Assembly (NCBI RefSeq): GCF_000147815.2
Contig: NC_015957.1
Location: 7,316,001-7,380,000 of the forward strand
DNA: 64,000 nucleotides
DNA from: Streptomyces violaceusniger Tu 4113
Lineage (GTDB): Bacteria; Actinomycetota; Actinomycetes; Streptomycetales; Streptomycetaceae
Direction: 5' to 3'
The translations under genes and the position numbers were made by a program. Shown in pieces: positions 35,385-43,659 of the stretch (position 1 is the stretch's first letter; each line of letters begins with the position of its first letter). Under the pieces are notes generated by a model. That model had not been told where the DNA came from and did not search any database. It saw only the letters and a list, made by a program, of their open reading frames with translations.

Positions 35385-35720
35385 GTGGCCGGGATGAACC
35401 TGGTCGGCCCAGAGGCCGATGCGCTCGATCTGGGTGCGGTATTTCGCGCCCTCGCCGACGAGCACCGTCGTTCGGTGATGACGGAGTTGGCCGCCGACCG
35501 CAGCGACAGCGAGCGGGGCTGCAACTCGTTCAATCTTCCGATCTCGAAGCAGACGCAGACCCACCACTTCCGGGTCCTGCGCGAGGCAGGTCTCATTGAC
35601 GAGATCGACTACGGCAACCGCAAGGGCATCCGACTACGACGCGCGGACATCGAGAAGAGATTCCCCGGGCTGCTCACGCTCCTGGGCGCAGAGTCCCCGG
35701 GCGGTACTGCTCCTCGCTGA
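35385..35720 (+). CDS. ArsR-family winged-helix regulator
   Basis: 111 residues from GTG 35385, with GAAGGGAG upstream; an ATG at 35394 is an alternative. The domain LGAVFRALADEHRRSVMTEL, SKQTQTHHFRVLREAGLIDE and GNRKGIRLRRADIEKRFPGL is the ArsR winged helix. No metal-binding Cys cluster is seen (one Cys), so it probably senses an organic ligand. Two identical-half-site palindromes in the divergent promoter support autoregulation and control of the monooxygenase. Confidence 0.85.
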   Translation: MAGMNLVGPEADALDLGAVFRALADEHRRSVMTELAADRSDSERGCNSFNLPISKQTQTHHFRVLREAGLIDEIDYGNRKGIRLRRADIEKRFPGLLTLLGAESPGGTAPR

Positions 35721-36035
35721 ACACAGCTGAGCACACTGGAAGGAGTCCGAGTCGGCCCTGAGCCGCGAGCTCGACCGGATCCAGCTCGCGCCCGGCTCGC
35801 AGGTAGCCGAGCACGACGCGGATACGAATGGATCGGTGTCGCTTCGACCACCGTCCCGCGCTCGTGATCGGCGCCGAGCTCTTCCGCACGCTCCCTCACG
35901 CCAACACCCACTGAGGTTTCCTCAACCTGCGTGCGGAGCAAGGCCACTGGGGGTGAGGGCGGGGTCCGGGCGTGGAGAAGCTCCTGTTAGACGGGTGCGT
36001 GTCGAGTCCGAGCCGTCCTGCCAGGAGCTTTCCAC

Positions 36036-36607
36036 ATGCTTGTCTACCCAGCCGGGGTCGATCTGTCCACCTCCGCTCTGCGCTTCCTCGCCCGTGAGTT
36101 GACCGCACGTCGTCTTGCGCAAGGGACACGATGGCGCCGGCTGGCCGCCGGACGGCAGGCGCTGCTCGTGCTGGCTCATCTACGATGCGGCCATACCTAC
36201 GCCCAGCTCGCCGCCGGATTCGATGTGGGCACCACCACCGCCTACCGGTACATCGCCGAGGCCGTCGACATCCTGGCCGCTCTGGCTCCAACCCTCGCCG
36301 AGGCGGTGAGGACAGCCTCCGGCAAGGCGTTCGTGATCCTGGACGGCACGTTGCTGCCGATCGACCGGATCGCCGCCGACCGACCCTTCTACTCCGGGAA
36401 ACATAAGAAGCACGGCATGAACGTGGAGGTGATCGCCGACCCGGCGGGACGGTTGCTGTGGGCCTCACCCGCGCTGCCGGGATCTGTCCACGACATCAAG
36501 GCCGCGCGAACCCACGGCATCATCGGTGCCCTGGCGGGGGCCGGGGTGGAATGCTGGGCCGACAAGGGCTACCGGGGCGCCGCCGGCACCGTGCGAGTTC
36601 CCTACTG
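36036..36607 (+). pseudogene. IS5-family (DDE_Tnp_4) transposase, 3'-truncated
   Basis: From ATG 36036: MLVYPAGVDLSTSALRFLAR, then YAQLAAGFDVGTTTAYRYIA (helix-turn-helix), the first Asp in FVILDGTLLPIDRIAADRPF, GKHKKHGMNVEVIADPAGRL and CWADKGYRGAAGTVRVPYW. It is cut at about 36607 by the next IS5 element, removing the last catalytic Glu. The 300 bases before it (35730-36035) hold its probable left end and no other gene. Confidence 0.8.
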
Positions 36608-37408
36608 GCACGTGTTTCAGAAGTGGATCTTGATGTGTCAAGATCCACTTCATGGGGAGGCACGATCTGACGAATGCGCAGTGGGCGAAGCTGGAGCCCC
36701 TGCTCCCGGCCGGAAAGAAGTCCGGACGGCCGCCGGTGCACACCAAGCGGCAGCTGATAGACGGCATACGCTGGCGCACCCGCGCCGGTGCTCCCTGGCG
36801 GGACGTGCCCGAGCGGTACGGCCCATGGGAAACGGTGTACGGACTGTTCCGGCGTTGGCAGCGGGACGGCACCTGGCACCGCATCTTCGAGCAACTGCAG
36901 GCCCGGGCCAGACGCCGAGGGACTGATCACCTGGGACATCTCGGTGGACTCGACCATCGCCCGCGCCCACCAGCATGCGGCGTGCGCCCGCAAAAAGGGG
37001 ATCTGCAGATCGAGCCGCCAGGTGGTGTCTTCACCGAGCCCGACGACCACGGGCTCGGACGCTCCCGGGGCGGGCTGACCACCAAGCTCCACCTGGCGGT
37101 TGAGCAGGCCCAGAAGCCGATGTCGCTGGTGATCACGACCTGCGCAAGCGAGGTATCCGCTGCACGATCCCGGAGAAGCGTGACCAGATCGCCAACCGCC
37201 GGAAGCGCGGTTCCCATGGTGGCCGGCCCCCGAAGTTCGACAAGGCCGACTACAAGGAGCGCCACGCCGTGGAGTGCGGAATCAATCGCCTCAAGCGACA
37301 CCGCGCCGTCGCCACGAGATACGACAAACTCGCCGTCCGCTACGAGGCGACCGTGCTGGTCGCAGCCATCAACGAATGGTTGTGACCAGCATTTTCGAAA
37401 CACGGCCT
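36606..37408 (+). mobile_element. IS5-family element with internal deletion
   Basis: The ends GGCACGTGTTTC (36606) and the complement GGCCGTGTTTCG (to about 37408) are imperfect inverted repeats. A short hairpin around AAGTGGATCTTGATG and CAAGATCCACTT (36621-36651) precedes the transposase. It inserted into the neighbouring DDE_Tnp_4 transposase. Confidence 0.65.
36652..37385 (+). pseudogene. IS5-family transposase, frameshifted and internally deleted
   Basis: The start MGRHDLTNAQWAKLEPLLPA and RWRTRAGAPWRDVPERYGPW is intact. Near 36905 the frame shifts (LITWDISVDSTIARAHQHAA carries the first Asp), returns at [23 protein letters not shown], and near 37140 about 170 bases including the second Asp are missing. 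[20 protein letters not shown] and [24 protein letters not shown] to INEWL-stop at 37385 complete it in a third frame. The enzyme cannot be active. Confidence 0.8.
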
Positions 37409-38427
37409 AGGACACCAGGGCCATCTACAAGGGTATGGGCGCGGCTGCTCGGTGTCGAAAAGACCGTGATCGAGCGCGGGCAAGCACGGCGAGAGCGAGG
37501 CGACGCTGCGCCGGGTGCGGCATCTGTTCGTCAATCGCGCCAACATGCGCACGGCCTTGCGGAAGCTGGTGAACGCCACCTTCGCCGTCCGGGATGAGAT
37601 GTGGTGGGGCACCGGCATCGCGGGCGCCTCCGACAGCCGCAAGTTCGGCGCCTGGTCCAGCAACCTGATGACCGAGTGGCACCAGCGCTACCGGGGCCCG
37701 GGCGTGATGATCTACTGGCACGTGGAGCGGAAATCGGTCTGCATCTACTCCCAGCTCAAGAGCTGTTCGGCCTCCGAGGTCGCCTCGATGATCGAGGGCG
37801 TGCTGCGGCACTGCACCGACATGGAGGTGGACCGGCAGTACACCGACACGCACGGCGCCTCCATCGTCGGGTTCGCCTTCGCGTACATGCTCGACTTCAA
37901 GCTGATGCCGAGGCTGAAGAACATCGGCTCGGCGAAGCTGTACCGGCCGGCGGCCGGGGAGGACGGCAACTGGCCGAACCTGGGCCCGGTGCTCTCCACC
38001 AAGACGATCGACTGGGATCTGATCGCCCAGCAGTACGACCAGATCGTGAAGTACACCACCGCCCTGCGCCTTGGCACCGCCGAGGCCGAGCAGGTCCTGC
38101 GCCGGTTCACCCGCGGAGGCCCTAAGCATCCGACGTACCGTGCGATCGAGGAACTCGGGCGGGCAGTGCGTACCTCGTTTGTCTGCGACTACCTCGCCGA
38201 CGTCGAGATGCGCCGGGAGATCCACGAGGGGTTGCAGGTGGTGGAGAACTGGAACTCAGCGAACAAGGACCTCTTCTACGGTAAGTGCGGCGACCTGGCC
38301 GATGCGGACAAGGAGTCCCAGGAGGTCGGCATGCTCGCACTGCACCTGCTCCAGTCCGCGCTGGTGCACGTCAACACGCTGCTCATGCAGGAGGTCTGAG
38401 GTTCCCCCGCTGTACGGGGGTGGCTGA

Positions 38428-39335
38428 CTAGCTGGTCAGGGAGGGTTGACGTGGTTTCAGGTTCACTTGTTCGGCCGTTGCCTGGCTGGCGTAATGCTTC
38501 TCCTCGTACTCGATCGGGCTGAGGTAGCCGAGCCGTTTCTGGATGCGGCGGGGGTTATAGAAGCCGTCGATGTACTCGAAGAGCGTGAGGTTCGCTTCGG
38601 CTCTGGTGGGGAAGACGCGGCCGCGGATGCACTCGGTCTTGATGACCATCCACAGGTTCTCCGCCAGGGCATTGTCGAACGAGTCGCCGACCGAGCCCAT
38701 GGACGCCTGGATACCGGCCCTGACCAGGCGTGTCGTGAGCTTCACGGACGTGTACTGACAGCCGTGGTCGGCATGGTGAATGAGCTCACCGGGGGCGACT
38801 TCGCGGCTGGCCAGGGCATACTCCAGCGTGGTCAGGACCAGATCGGCGTCTGCGCGGGCGGAGGTTTCCCAGGCCACCACCCGGCGGGAGAACGCGTCGC
38901 GGATCGCGGACAGCCACAGCGGGCCCTCCTCCGTCGCGATCATGGTCAGGTCCGTGACCCACAGCCGGTTCGGCACGTTCGCGGTGAAGTCGCGTTGCAC
39001 CAGGTCAGGGGCCGGTTCCGCGTCCGGGTCACGTCGGGTGAAGCCCTTGCCCCGCCGGGGACTGATCCCGGCCAGGCCGGCTTGGCGCATGAGCCGTTCA
39101 ATGCGTTTGCGGCCGACGTGGATGCCTTCACGCCGGAGGACGGCGTGCACGCGGGGTGAGCCGTAGATCCCGCCGGAGTCGGCGTGGACCTGCCGGATCT
39201 TCCCGGTGAGCTCGGCGTCCTGGCGGCGTCGCTTGCATGGCTCCTTCTCGGCCTACTGGCGCCAGCGGTAGTAGGTGGAGGAGGGGATGGAAAGTTCCCG
39301 GAGTACGGGCTCGACCCCCAGGTGCGGGTGCGCAT
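38428..39335 (-). pseudogene. IS3 OrfB (integrase subunit) with an in-frame TAG
   Basis: The frame begins near VTALVDAHPHLGVEPVLREL and STYYRWRQ, then meets TAG at 39253-39255, then continues AEKEPCKRRRQDAELTGKIR and GIYGSPRVHAVLRREGIHVG without a shift. The rve domain follows intact: Asp in LWVTDLTMIATEEG and LIHHADHGCQYTS, Glu in DNALAENLWMVIKTE. Translation could restart at the ATG equivalent at 39150, but the N-terminal helix-turn-helix would be lost. A single base change from an amino-acid codon would explain the stop. Confidence 0.8.
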
Positions 39336-39347
39336 CGACGAGCGCGG

Positions 39348-39656
39348 TCACCTGGGCCGGGTCGGGTCGAGCTGGGCCGCGAAAAAAGCTGAGGCCGTCC
39401 GCAGGACCTCGTTCGCCCGCTTGAGCTGGGCATTCTCCTTCCGCAGAGCAGCCAGCTCCTCACGCTCGGCGGTGGTGAGAATGTCGCCTCGCTCACCGGC
39501 ATCAGCCTCGGCCTGACGGATCCAGTTGCGCAGAGCCTCGTGATGCACCCCGAGTTCCTCTGCCATACGGCGGATGACGGGCTTCGGCTCGGCGGCGCGA
39601 TACATGCGGACCGCGCGGTCACGCAACTCCAGCGGGTATTTCCTCGGGGCAGGCAT
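39348..39656 (-). CDS. IS3 OrfA
   Basis: 103 residues from ATG 39656 (MPAPRKYPLELRDRAVRMYR). Helix-turn-helix RRMAEELGVHHEALRNWIRQ, then the coiled-coil end TTAEREELAALRKENAQLKR ANEVLRTASAFFAAQLDPTR. It slightly overlaps OrfB in another frame, the normal arrangement for a programmed frameshift. It is intact. Confidence 0.85.
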   Translation of the reverse strand: MPAPRKYPLELRDRAVRMYRAAEPKPVIRRMAEELGVHHEALRNWIRQAEADAGERGDILTTAEREELAALRKENAQLKRANEVLRTASAFFAAQLDPTRPR

Positions 39657-39964
39657 CGTCTGGGCTCCTCTCGTGAGACCCATCTGACCCTCTGTCACCC
39701 CTCCCCGCATCTCGGGGGAACCTCAGTCCTGGCCGATGAGAGGTGGGCGGACAAGCTCACCGAAGCGGACCGCAGGGCGCTGTCACCGCTGTTCTGGACC
39801 CACGTGAATCCGTACGGCCGGTTCGAGCTGGACATGAACAGCCGCCTCGATCTGGACCTGTCCATCCGTGAGGCAGTGCCTGGCCCGCGCGCCCCGCAGG
39901 AGGAGGCAGCCGCATTGCCTGCGTGATACCCGGGCGCCGGGCGTGGTGAGAGGGGGTGAAGACG

Positions 39965-40000
39965 ATGTTGCCCGGGGCGCTGAAGCGTCCCGGGCAACAT
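39965..40000 (+). terminator. 12-bp perfect hairpin after Tn3 tnpA
   Basis: ATGTTGCCCGGG (39965-39976) pairs with CCCGGGCAACAT (39989-40000) around a 12-base loop. It starts 39 bases past the tnpA stop. A short gene end (SSDRYGRSLQDLLDVLAELR on the plus strand, stop at 40144-40146) follows but cannot be assigned. Confidence 0.7.
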
Positions 40001-40234
40001 GCGTGAGCGGCGGGTCTTCCGGGCCCGGTCTCCTATCTGACCCACGGGGCCAAAATAGCTGCGGCGCCCTGGGTGGCCCCTCGTCGGACCGCTACGGCCG
40101 CTCGCTCCAGGATCTCCTTGACGTGCTCGCCGAATTACGCGACTGAGGCGTCGGTTGTCAAACCCCGCACGAGGCACTCGCCACCACCCTGGGCGGGCGC
40201 TTGACGCTGGGCGTCCTGCTCAGCGTCGCAGGCG

Positions 40235-40969
40235 CTACGCCGTGGCCTGCGGAGTCAGCGATTCGGGGTGGAACTGCTCGACGCGGTCGCGCTTGGTGTA
40301 CATGTTCCAGTAGTGCTCTGCAAGGTCGTCCGGGTCGACGACCGGGAATTGCGGACCGTCGGCCGACTCGAAGGCGGCCTGGGCCGCCGCGGACACCTCA
40401 CTGCGGGCGATCAGTGACGCGATGGTCAGGGCGCCGACGTAGATCCCCGTGTCAGCCAGTTCGGCGTTGAGGGAGTACAGGTAATTACGGGTGGCGGACA
40501 TCACCGGGCCCAGGCCGCTGAGGTGGGGCATCGGCTGCGCCGCCGAGAGGCCCTGAGCCAGCAGGAAAGCACCCTCGCCGCGCTCGGTCCACTCAGGCAG
40601 CACTGCCCGGACCACCTCGACCGGGGTGAACAGCAGCAGCGGGGTCAGGCCCTCCAGGGTGGCCGCGTCCAGCTCGGCGGCCGGGGTGAAGCCCTGGTCG
40701 CCGCTGATCGGCCCGTACTCGACCACGTCGATCCGACCGAAGCGGTCACGGATCGCCTCGACGAGAGCGGGCACCTCGGCGGGCTTGGCGAGATCGGCGG
40801 AGAACGCGACCGCCTCAATGCCTTCACCGGCGAGCACCTCGACGAGGGCGTCCAGCCGGTCCTTGCGGCGGGCCACCAGCGCGACCCGGAAACCTTCGCG
40901 CCCGAAGCGGCGGGCCACGGACACCCCCAGACCGGTACCGGCACCGAAAACGGCGATCACTTTGGACAT
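40235..40969 (-). CDS. SDR-like Rossmann protein lacking the usual active site
   Basis: 244 residues from ATG 40969 (MSKVIAVFGAGTGLGVSVAR), preferred over an upstream Met because the fold begins at once. The nucleotide motif is GAGTGLG, but NNAG is replaced by DVVEYGPISGDQG and the catalytic YxxxK is not present (MSATRNYLYSLNAELADTGI holds the place). It belongs to an atypical SDR group and may bind NAD(P) without classical catalysis. It is divergent from the TetR gene at 41113 with two related dyads between, so it is probably repressed by TetR. Confidence 0.82.
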   Translation of the reverse strand: MSKVIAVFGAGTGLGVSVARRFGREGFRVALVARRKDRLDALVEVLAGEGIEAVAFSADLAKPAEVPALVEAIRDRFGRIDVVEYGPISGDQGFTPAAELDAATLEGLTPLLLFTPVEVVRAVLPEWTERGEGAFLLAQGLSAAQPMPHLSGLGPVMSATRNYLYSLNAELADTGIYVGALTIASLIARSEVSAAAQAAFESADGPQFPVVDPDDLAEHYWNMYTKRDRVEQFHPESLTPQATA

Positions 40970-40992
40970 AGGGCTACTCCTTGCCAGCGTTC

Positions 40993-41008
40993 TTGACCCC
41001 TGAGTCAA
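40993..41008. promoter_or_regulatory. TetR operator candidate 1
   Basis: TTGACCCCTGAGTCAA, an imperfect dyad 24 bases upstream of the SDR-like start; its half-sites recur in the second copy 42 bases away. Confidence 0.6.
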
Positions 41009-41034
41009 CTTACTCGTCGACGGTAACATGCGAC

Positions 41035-41050
41035 TTGACCCAGGGGTCAA
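41035..41050. promoter_or_regulatory. TetR operator candidate 2
   Basis: TTGACCCAGGGGTCAA, with ACTTGACC and GGTCAAGT extending the dyad to about 20 bases, 63 bases upstream of the TetR start. Confidence 0.65.
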
Positions 41051-41112
41051 GTTAGTCTGGTGGGGAATGCGACCATGGAGGCCGCAATGCCAGAGCCGGG
41101 AGGAACGACCTG

Positions 41113-41745
41113 ATGCGGGCCGACGCGCAACGGAACGCGGAGAAACTGCGGGCAGCCGCCGCCGAGCTCTTCCAGGAGCGCGGCCTCAAGGTGCCCCTGA
41201 AAGAAATCGCCCGCCGGGCCGGCGTCAGCCACGGCACTCTCTACAACCTCTTCGGCACACGCGAGGCGCTCATCGACGAAGTGGTGGCCGGCCTGGCCGC
41301 GGACCGTCTCGGCGAAGCCGCCGAGCACGCCCTGTCCTTCGAGCAGGCCGGGGAGGGGTTCGCGTACTACATCGAGAAGGTCTGCGAACTGCAGGCCACC
41401 GATCCCGCGGTCGCCGACGTCGTCAGCGGACGCTATCCGGCTGCCGAGTGCCTGATGGCCATCTGCGGCCGGGCACAGGACGCCGCCACACGGATCATCG
41501 AGCGAGCCCAGCTGGCCGGCGCTATCCGCCCGGACTTCACCGGCGAGGACCTCCTGCTCTTCTTCGGCACCAACGCTCTGCTCGCTCGCGCAGTCGCGGA
41601 CACTGCGCCGGACGCCTGGCGCCGCCAAGTCGCCTTCTTGCTTGACGGACTGAGTACGGAAACAGCGCAAGGGCCGCTTTCCGCCGCCCCCCTGACCCCG
41701 CAGCAGATGTACGACGTGATGGGCAGGCTCGCTGGCGCGCCGTAG
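41113..41745 (+). CDS. TetR-family regulator
   Basis: 210 residues from ATG 41113. The N-terminal helix-turn-helix is LKEIARRAGVSHGTLYNLFG TREALIDEV at about residues 30-60. The C-terminal ligand-binding part (FEQAGEGFAYYIEKVCELQA; GRAQDAATRIIERAQLAGAI RPDFTGEDLLLFFG) follows the TetR C-terminal pattern of SDR-linked repressors. It is divergent from the SDR-like gene; the shared TTGACCC dyads are the likely operators. The frame is intact. Confidence 0.88.
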   Translation: MRADAQRNAEKLRAAAAELFQERGLKVPLKEIARRAGVSHGTLYNLFGTREALIDEVVAGLAADRLGEAAEHALSFEQAGEGFAYYIEKVCELQATDPAVADVVSGRYPAAECLMAICGRAQDAATRIIERAQLAGAIRPDFTGEDLLLFFGTNALLARAVADTAPDAWRRQVAFLLDGLSTETAQGPLSAAPLTPQQMYDVMGRLAGAP

Positions 41746-41777
41746 CACGGTGCGGACGCCTCAGGGAGCGGAAGGAC

Positions 41778-41960
41778 GTCTCATCCCATCCTGGTCCGTC
41801 TGCCGTTCCCGCTGTCCCGTCTCATTGGATCTTGCTTTCGCGGGGCCTTCTGACCAGCGAGGATGTACTTTGACGTGAGAGGGGACCACGCCCGTGTCTC
41901 ATCTCATCGTGCCCGCGCCGAGCAGATGCCGACGGCTGTCTCACTTAATCTTGTCTGCTG
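41778..41960 (+). repeat. Four spaced GTCTCA repeats (Tn7-like transposon-end pattern)
   Basis: Copies start at 41778, 41819, 41896 and 41938 in the same orientation. The consensus is GTCTCA-NNNN-ATC-N-TG (GTCTCATCCCATCCTG, GTCTCATTGGATCTTG, GTCTCATCTCATCGTG, GTCTCACTTAATCTTG). Spacings are 41, 77 and 42 bases, close to multiples of four helical turns. The ends of Tn7-like elements carry such arrays of TnsB binding sites. A TnsA-like fragment lies 1.2 kb downstream. No complete TnsB or TnsC gene is in the window. Confidence 0.55.
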
Positions 41961-42049
41961 GCCTGGAAGGATTGGCCGTGGAGGGTCGGCGCTCTGAGTG
42001 CTGATAGGTGATCTTCCTGGCTGTTGAACCAGCCGATAGGTTCACCTCC

Positions 42050-42775
42050 ATGAGATCACCACAGGCGGACGTGCATCATTCGGCTTCGTCCTGGCGGCAG
42101 CCCTCTCCTCCGGCGGCCTCCGTCGAGCGCAGCATGCTGGTTGAAGAGATCGCCAAGCGCATCCTGGCTCTCGGTCAGGGCCGCCTGCTCGTGGGGATCG
42201 ACGGCTTCACCGCTGCCGGGAAGACGAGCTTCGGACATGAACTGGCTGGGTGGATCAGTGCTGCGGGACGGCCGGTGCTCCGGGCGACTCTCGACGACTT
42301 CAAGAAGCCGTGGAGGGACCGGCACCTTTATGACCGGGAGTCTGGTGAGGGGTACTACCGCAACGCGTATGACTATGAGGCGGTCAAGCGTCTGCTGCTG
42401 GATCCCTGCCGGTCATCGGGAGCGACAGCCTGTGCGCTGTGCAGCATCGACCCGCTGACCCAGCGAGATCACTCATCTGAAGTGACGCCACTTGGGGCGG
42501 ACGCGGTGCTGATCGTGGATGGTGTCTTCGCCTTCCGCCCCGAGATCAATGAGTACTGGGACTTCCGCGTCTGGTTGCAGGTGGATGCGGAACTGTCCGT
42601 TCAGCGGGGTGCCGAGCGCGACCAGGACTGGGCCGGAACTGAAGCAGAGTCGATCCACCGCAACAAGTATCTGGTTGCGGAGCGTATCTATCTTCAGGAA
42701 GTCGACCCGTTGCCGATGATGGACGTTGTCATCGACAACTCGGTGTTCGCGCGTCCGCAGGTCGTGACACCGTGA
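42050..42775 (+). CDS. P-loop kinase, uridine kinase-like
   Basis: 241 residues from ATG 42050; starts at 42008 (GTG) and 42134 (ATG) are also possible. Walker A is LLVGIDGFTAAGKTSFGHEL; LRATLDDFKKPW and GEGYYRNAYDYEAVKRLLLD are typical of the uridine/phosphoribulokinase-like family; VLIVDGVFAF carries the Walker B Asp; NKYLVAERIYLQEVDP and DVVIDNSVFARP close the fold. It probably phosphorylates a nucleoside or small hydroxylated compound in the cytoplasm. It lies alone between the Tn7-like repeats and the TnsA-like chimera, possibly transposon cargo. Confidence 0.8.
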   Translation: MRSPQADVHHSASSWRQPSPPAASVERSMLVEEIAKRILALGQGRLLVGIDGFTAAGKTSFGHELAGWISAAGRPVLRATLDDFKKPWRDRHLYDRESGEGYYRNAYDYEAVKRLLLDPCRSSGATACALCSIDPLTQRDHSSEVTPLGADAVLIVDGVFAFRPEINEYWDFRVWLQVDAELSVQRGAERDQDWAGTEAESIHRNKYLVAERIYLQEVDPLPMMDVVIDNSVFARPQVVTP

Positions 42776-42845
42776 CGTTGGCATGCTGTCGGGCTGGTGG
42801 GCGATTCAGCGAAAGTCACGCGGCGTGTTGGCTGTCTTGCGGTCG

Positions 42846-43394
42846 TCAGTTTGCTGCTTTGGGTGTGATGTAGCGGTAGATGGTGGCGGGTGCGGCTTTG
42901 AAGGTGCGGGCGATCTTTGGGACTGGGGTGCCGGAGTCGTAGAGCTGTTGTGCCTGTTCGATCTGCTCGGTGGTGAGTCGTGGCGGCCGTCCGCCGGTCT
43001 TGCCGCGAGAGCGGGCGGCGGCCAGGCCGTCGTTCGTGGCGGCGCGTACGAACTCGTGGTGCAGGGTGGCGAAGACGGACATCATGCCGACCCGGCGAGT
43101 GGGCCAGAACAGCCGGAACGGCTGGGCGGCCAGCCCCGTCACCTGCGGATCGAAGTCCAGCAACATCGCGTGGTGCCGTTCCAGGTGCGACTCCACCAGC
43201 AGCGGACCCCGCGTCGTCGCGGCCCAGTACTGCCGCGTCACCGACTTCTGCCCCGGATAGGCCCGCACCGTACGAACCGGCGGCAGCCGCCCGAACGGCT
43301 CCGCCCAGCACTCGGCCAGCCCGACCCGACGGCGTACACCATCAGCATCGACGTACTCGACCTCGAACCCCTCGGGCCCCTCCGGCAAGGCCAC
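42846..43394 (-). CDS. Chimeric ORF: TnsA-like N-terminus joined to a resolvase C-terminus
   Basis: 182 residues from GTG 43394 behind GGGGGTG. Residues 1 to about 98 (EVEYVDADGVRRRVGLAECW; SHLERHHAMLLDFDPQVTGL AAQPFRLFW) match actinobacterial TnsA-like endonuclease N-termini. From about residue 100 the chain becomes a serine-recombinase end (MSVFATLHHEFVRAATNDGL AAARSRGKTGGRPP; YDSGTPVPKIARTFKAAPAT IYRYI). The junction at about 43100 is in frame. The later TnsA active-site residues and the recombinase catalytic Ser domain are both absent, so neither activity is expected; the helix-turn-helix could still bind DNA. It probably arose by deletion between two transposons. Confidence 0.7.
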   Translation of the reverse strand: MALPEGPEGFEVEYVDADGVRRRVGLAECWAEPFGRLPPVRTVRAYPGQKSVTRQYWAATTRGPLLVESHLERHHAMLLDFDPQVTGLAAQPFRLFWPTRRVGMMSVFATLHHEFVRAATNDGLAAARSRGKTGGRPPRLTTEQIEQAQQLYDSGTPVPKIARTFKAAPATIYRYITPKAAN

Positions 43395-43535
43395 CCTGAC
43401 ACCCCCTCAACGCTGTACGGACACTGATCACGAGGGAGCCACATCAACAGCGGAGACAGCCAGGGAAACCGCCCCAAACCGTCAGACCGCACCCACGTCC
43501 GAAGCGGACGACGTCGAGCGCAACCCCGGTCTCGG

Positions 43536-43577
43536 GGAACATCGGTACAGCGGTTATCGGTGAGAACAATCATGGTC
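43536..43577 (+). repeat. 42-bp repeat, copy B (probable Tn3 left end)
   Basis: 35 of 42 bases match copy A at 30793-30834, in the same orientation. It lies 82 bases upstream of the Tn3 tnpA start, the place of a terminal repeat. I could not find a complementary copy beyond the 3' end of tnpA. Confidence 0.6.
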
Positions 43578-43659
43578 GTCTAGCACAGTGATCCACTTCG
43601 CCGCTGGGCTTCGGTGAAACGCCTCCGGGCCCGCTCCGGGGCTGGCTACGGTCCGGCTC

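Larger units (their letters stand above)
38397..39725 (-). mobile_element. IS3-family element inserted in Tn3 tnpA
   Basis: 1329 bp with perfect 13-bp terminal repeats (TGAGGTTCCCCCG at 38397-38409; complement at 39713-39725) and a 3-bp GTC duplication (38394-38396 and 39726-39728). OrfA and OrfB lie on the minus strand. Confidence 0.9.
37476..39926 (+). pseudogene. Tn3-family transposase, C-terminal part, interrupted by IS3
   Basis: Part one (37476-38396) begins [20 protein letters not shown] and includes Asp residues in [17 protein letters not shown] and [16 protein letters not shown], with [20 protein letters not shown] near the end. Part two (39729-39926) continues LADERWADKLTEADRRALSP LFWTHVNPYGRFELDM. 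Removing IS3 and one GTC rejoins LMQEV-LADERWADK in frame. The N-terminal half of TnpA is absent. This is a different Tn3 lineage from the gene at 43660, with which it shares little beyond motifs. Confidence 0.82.
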
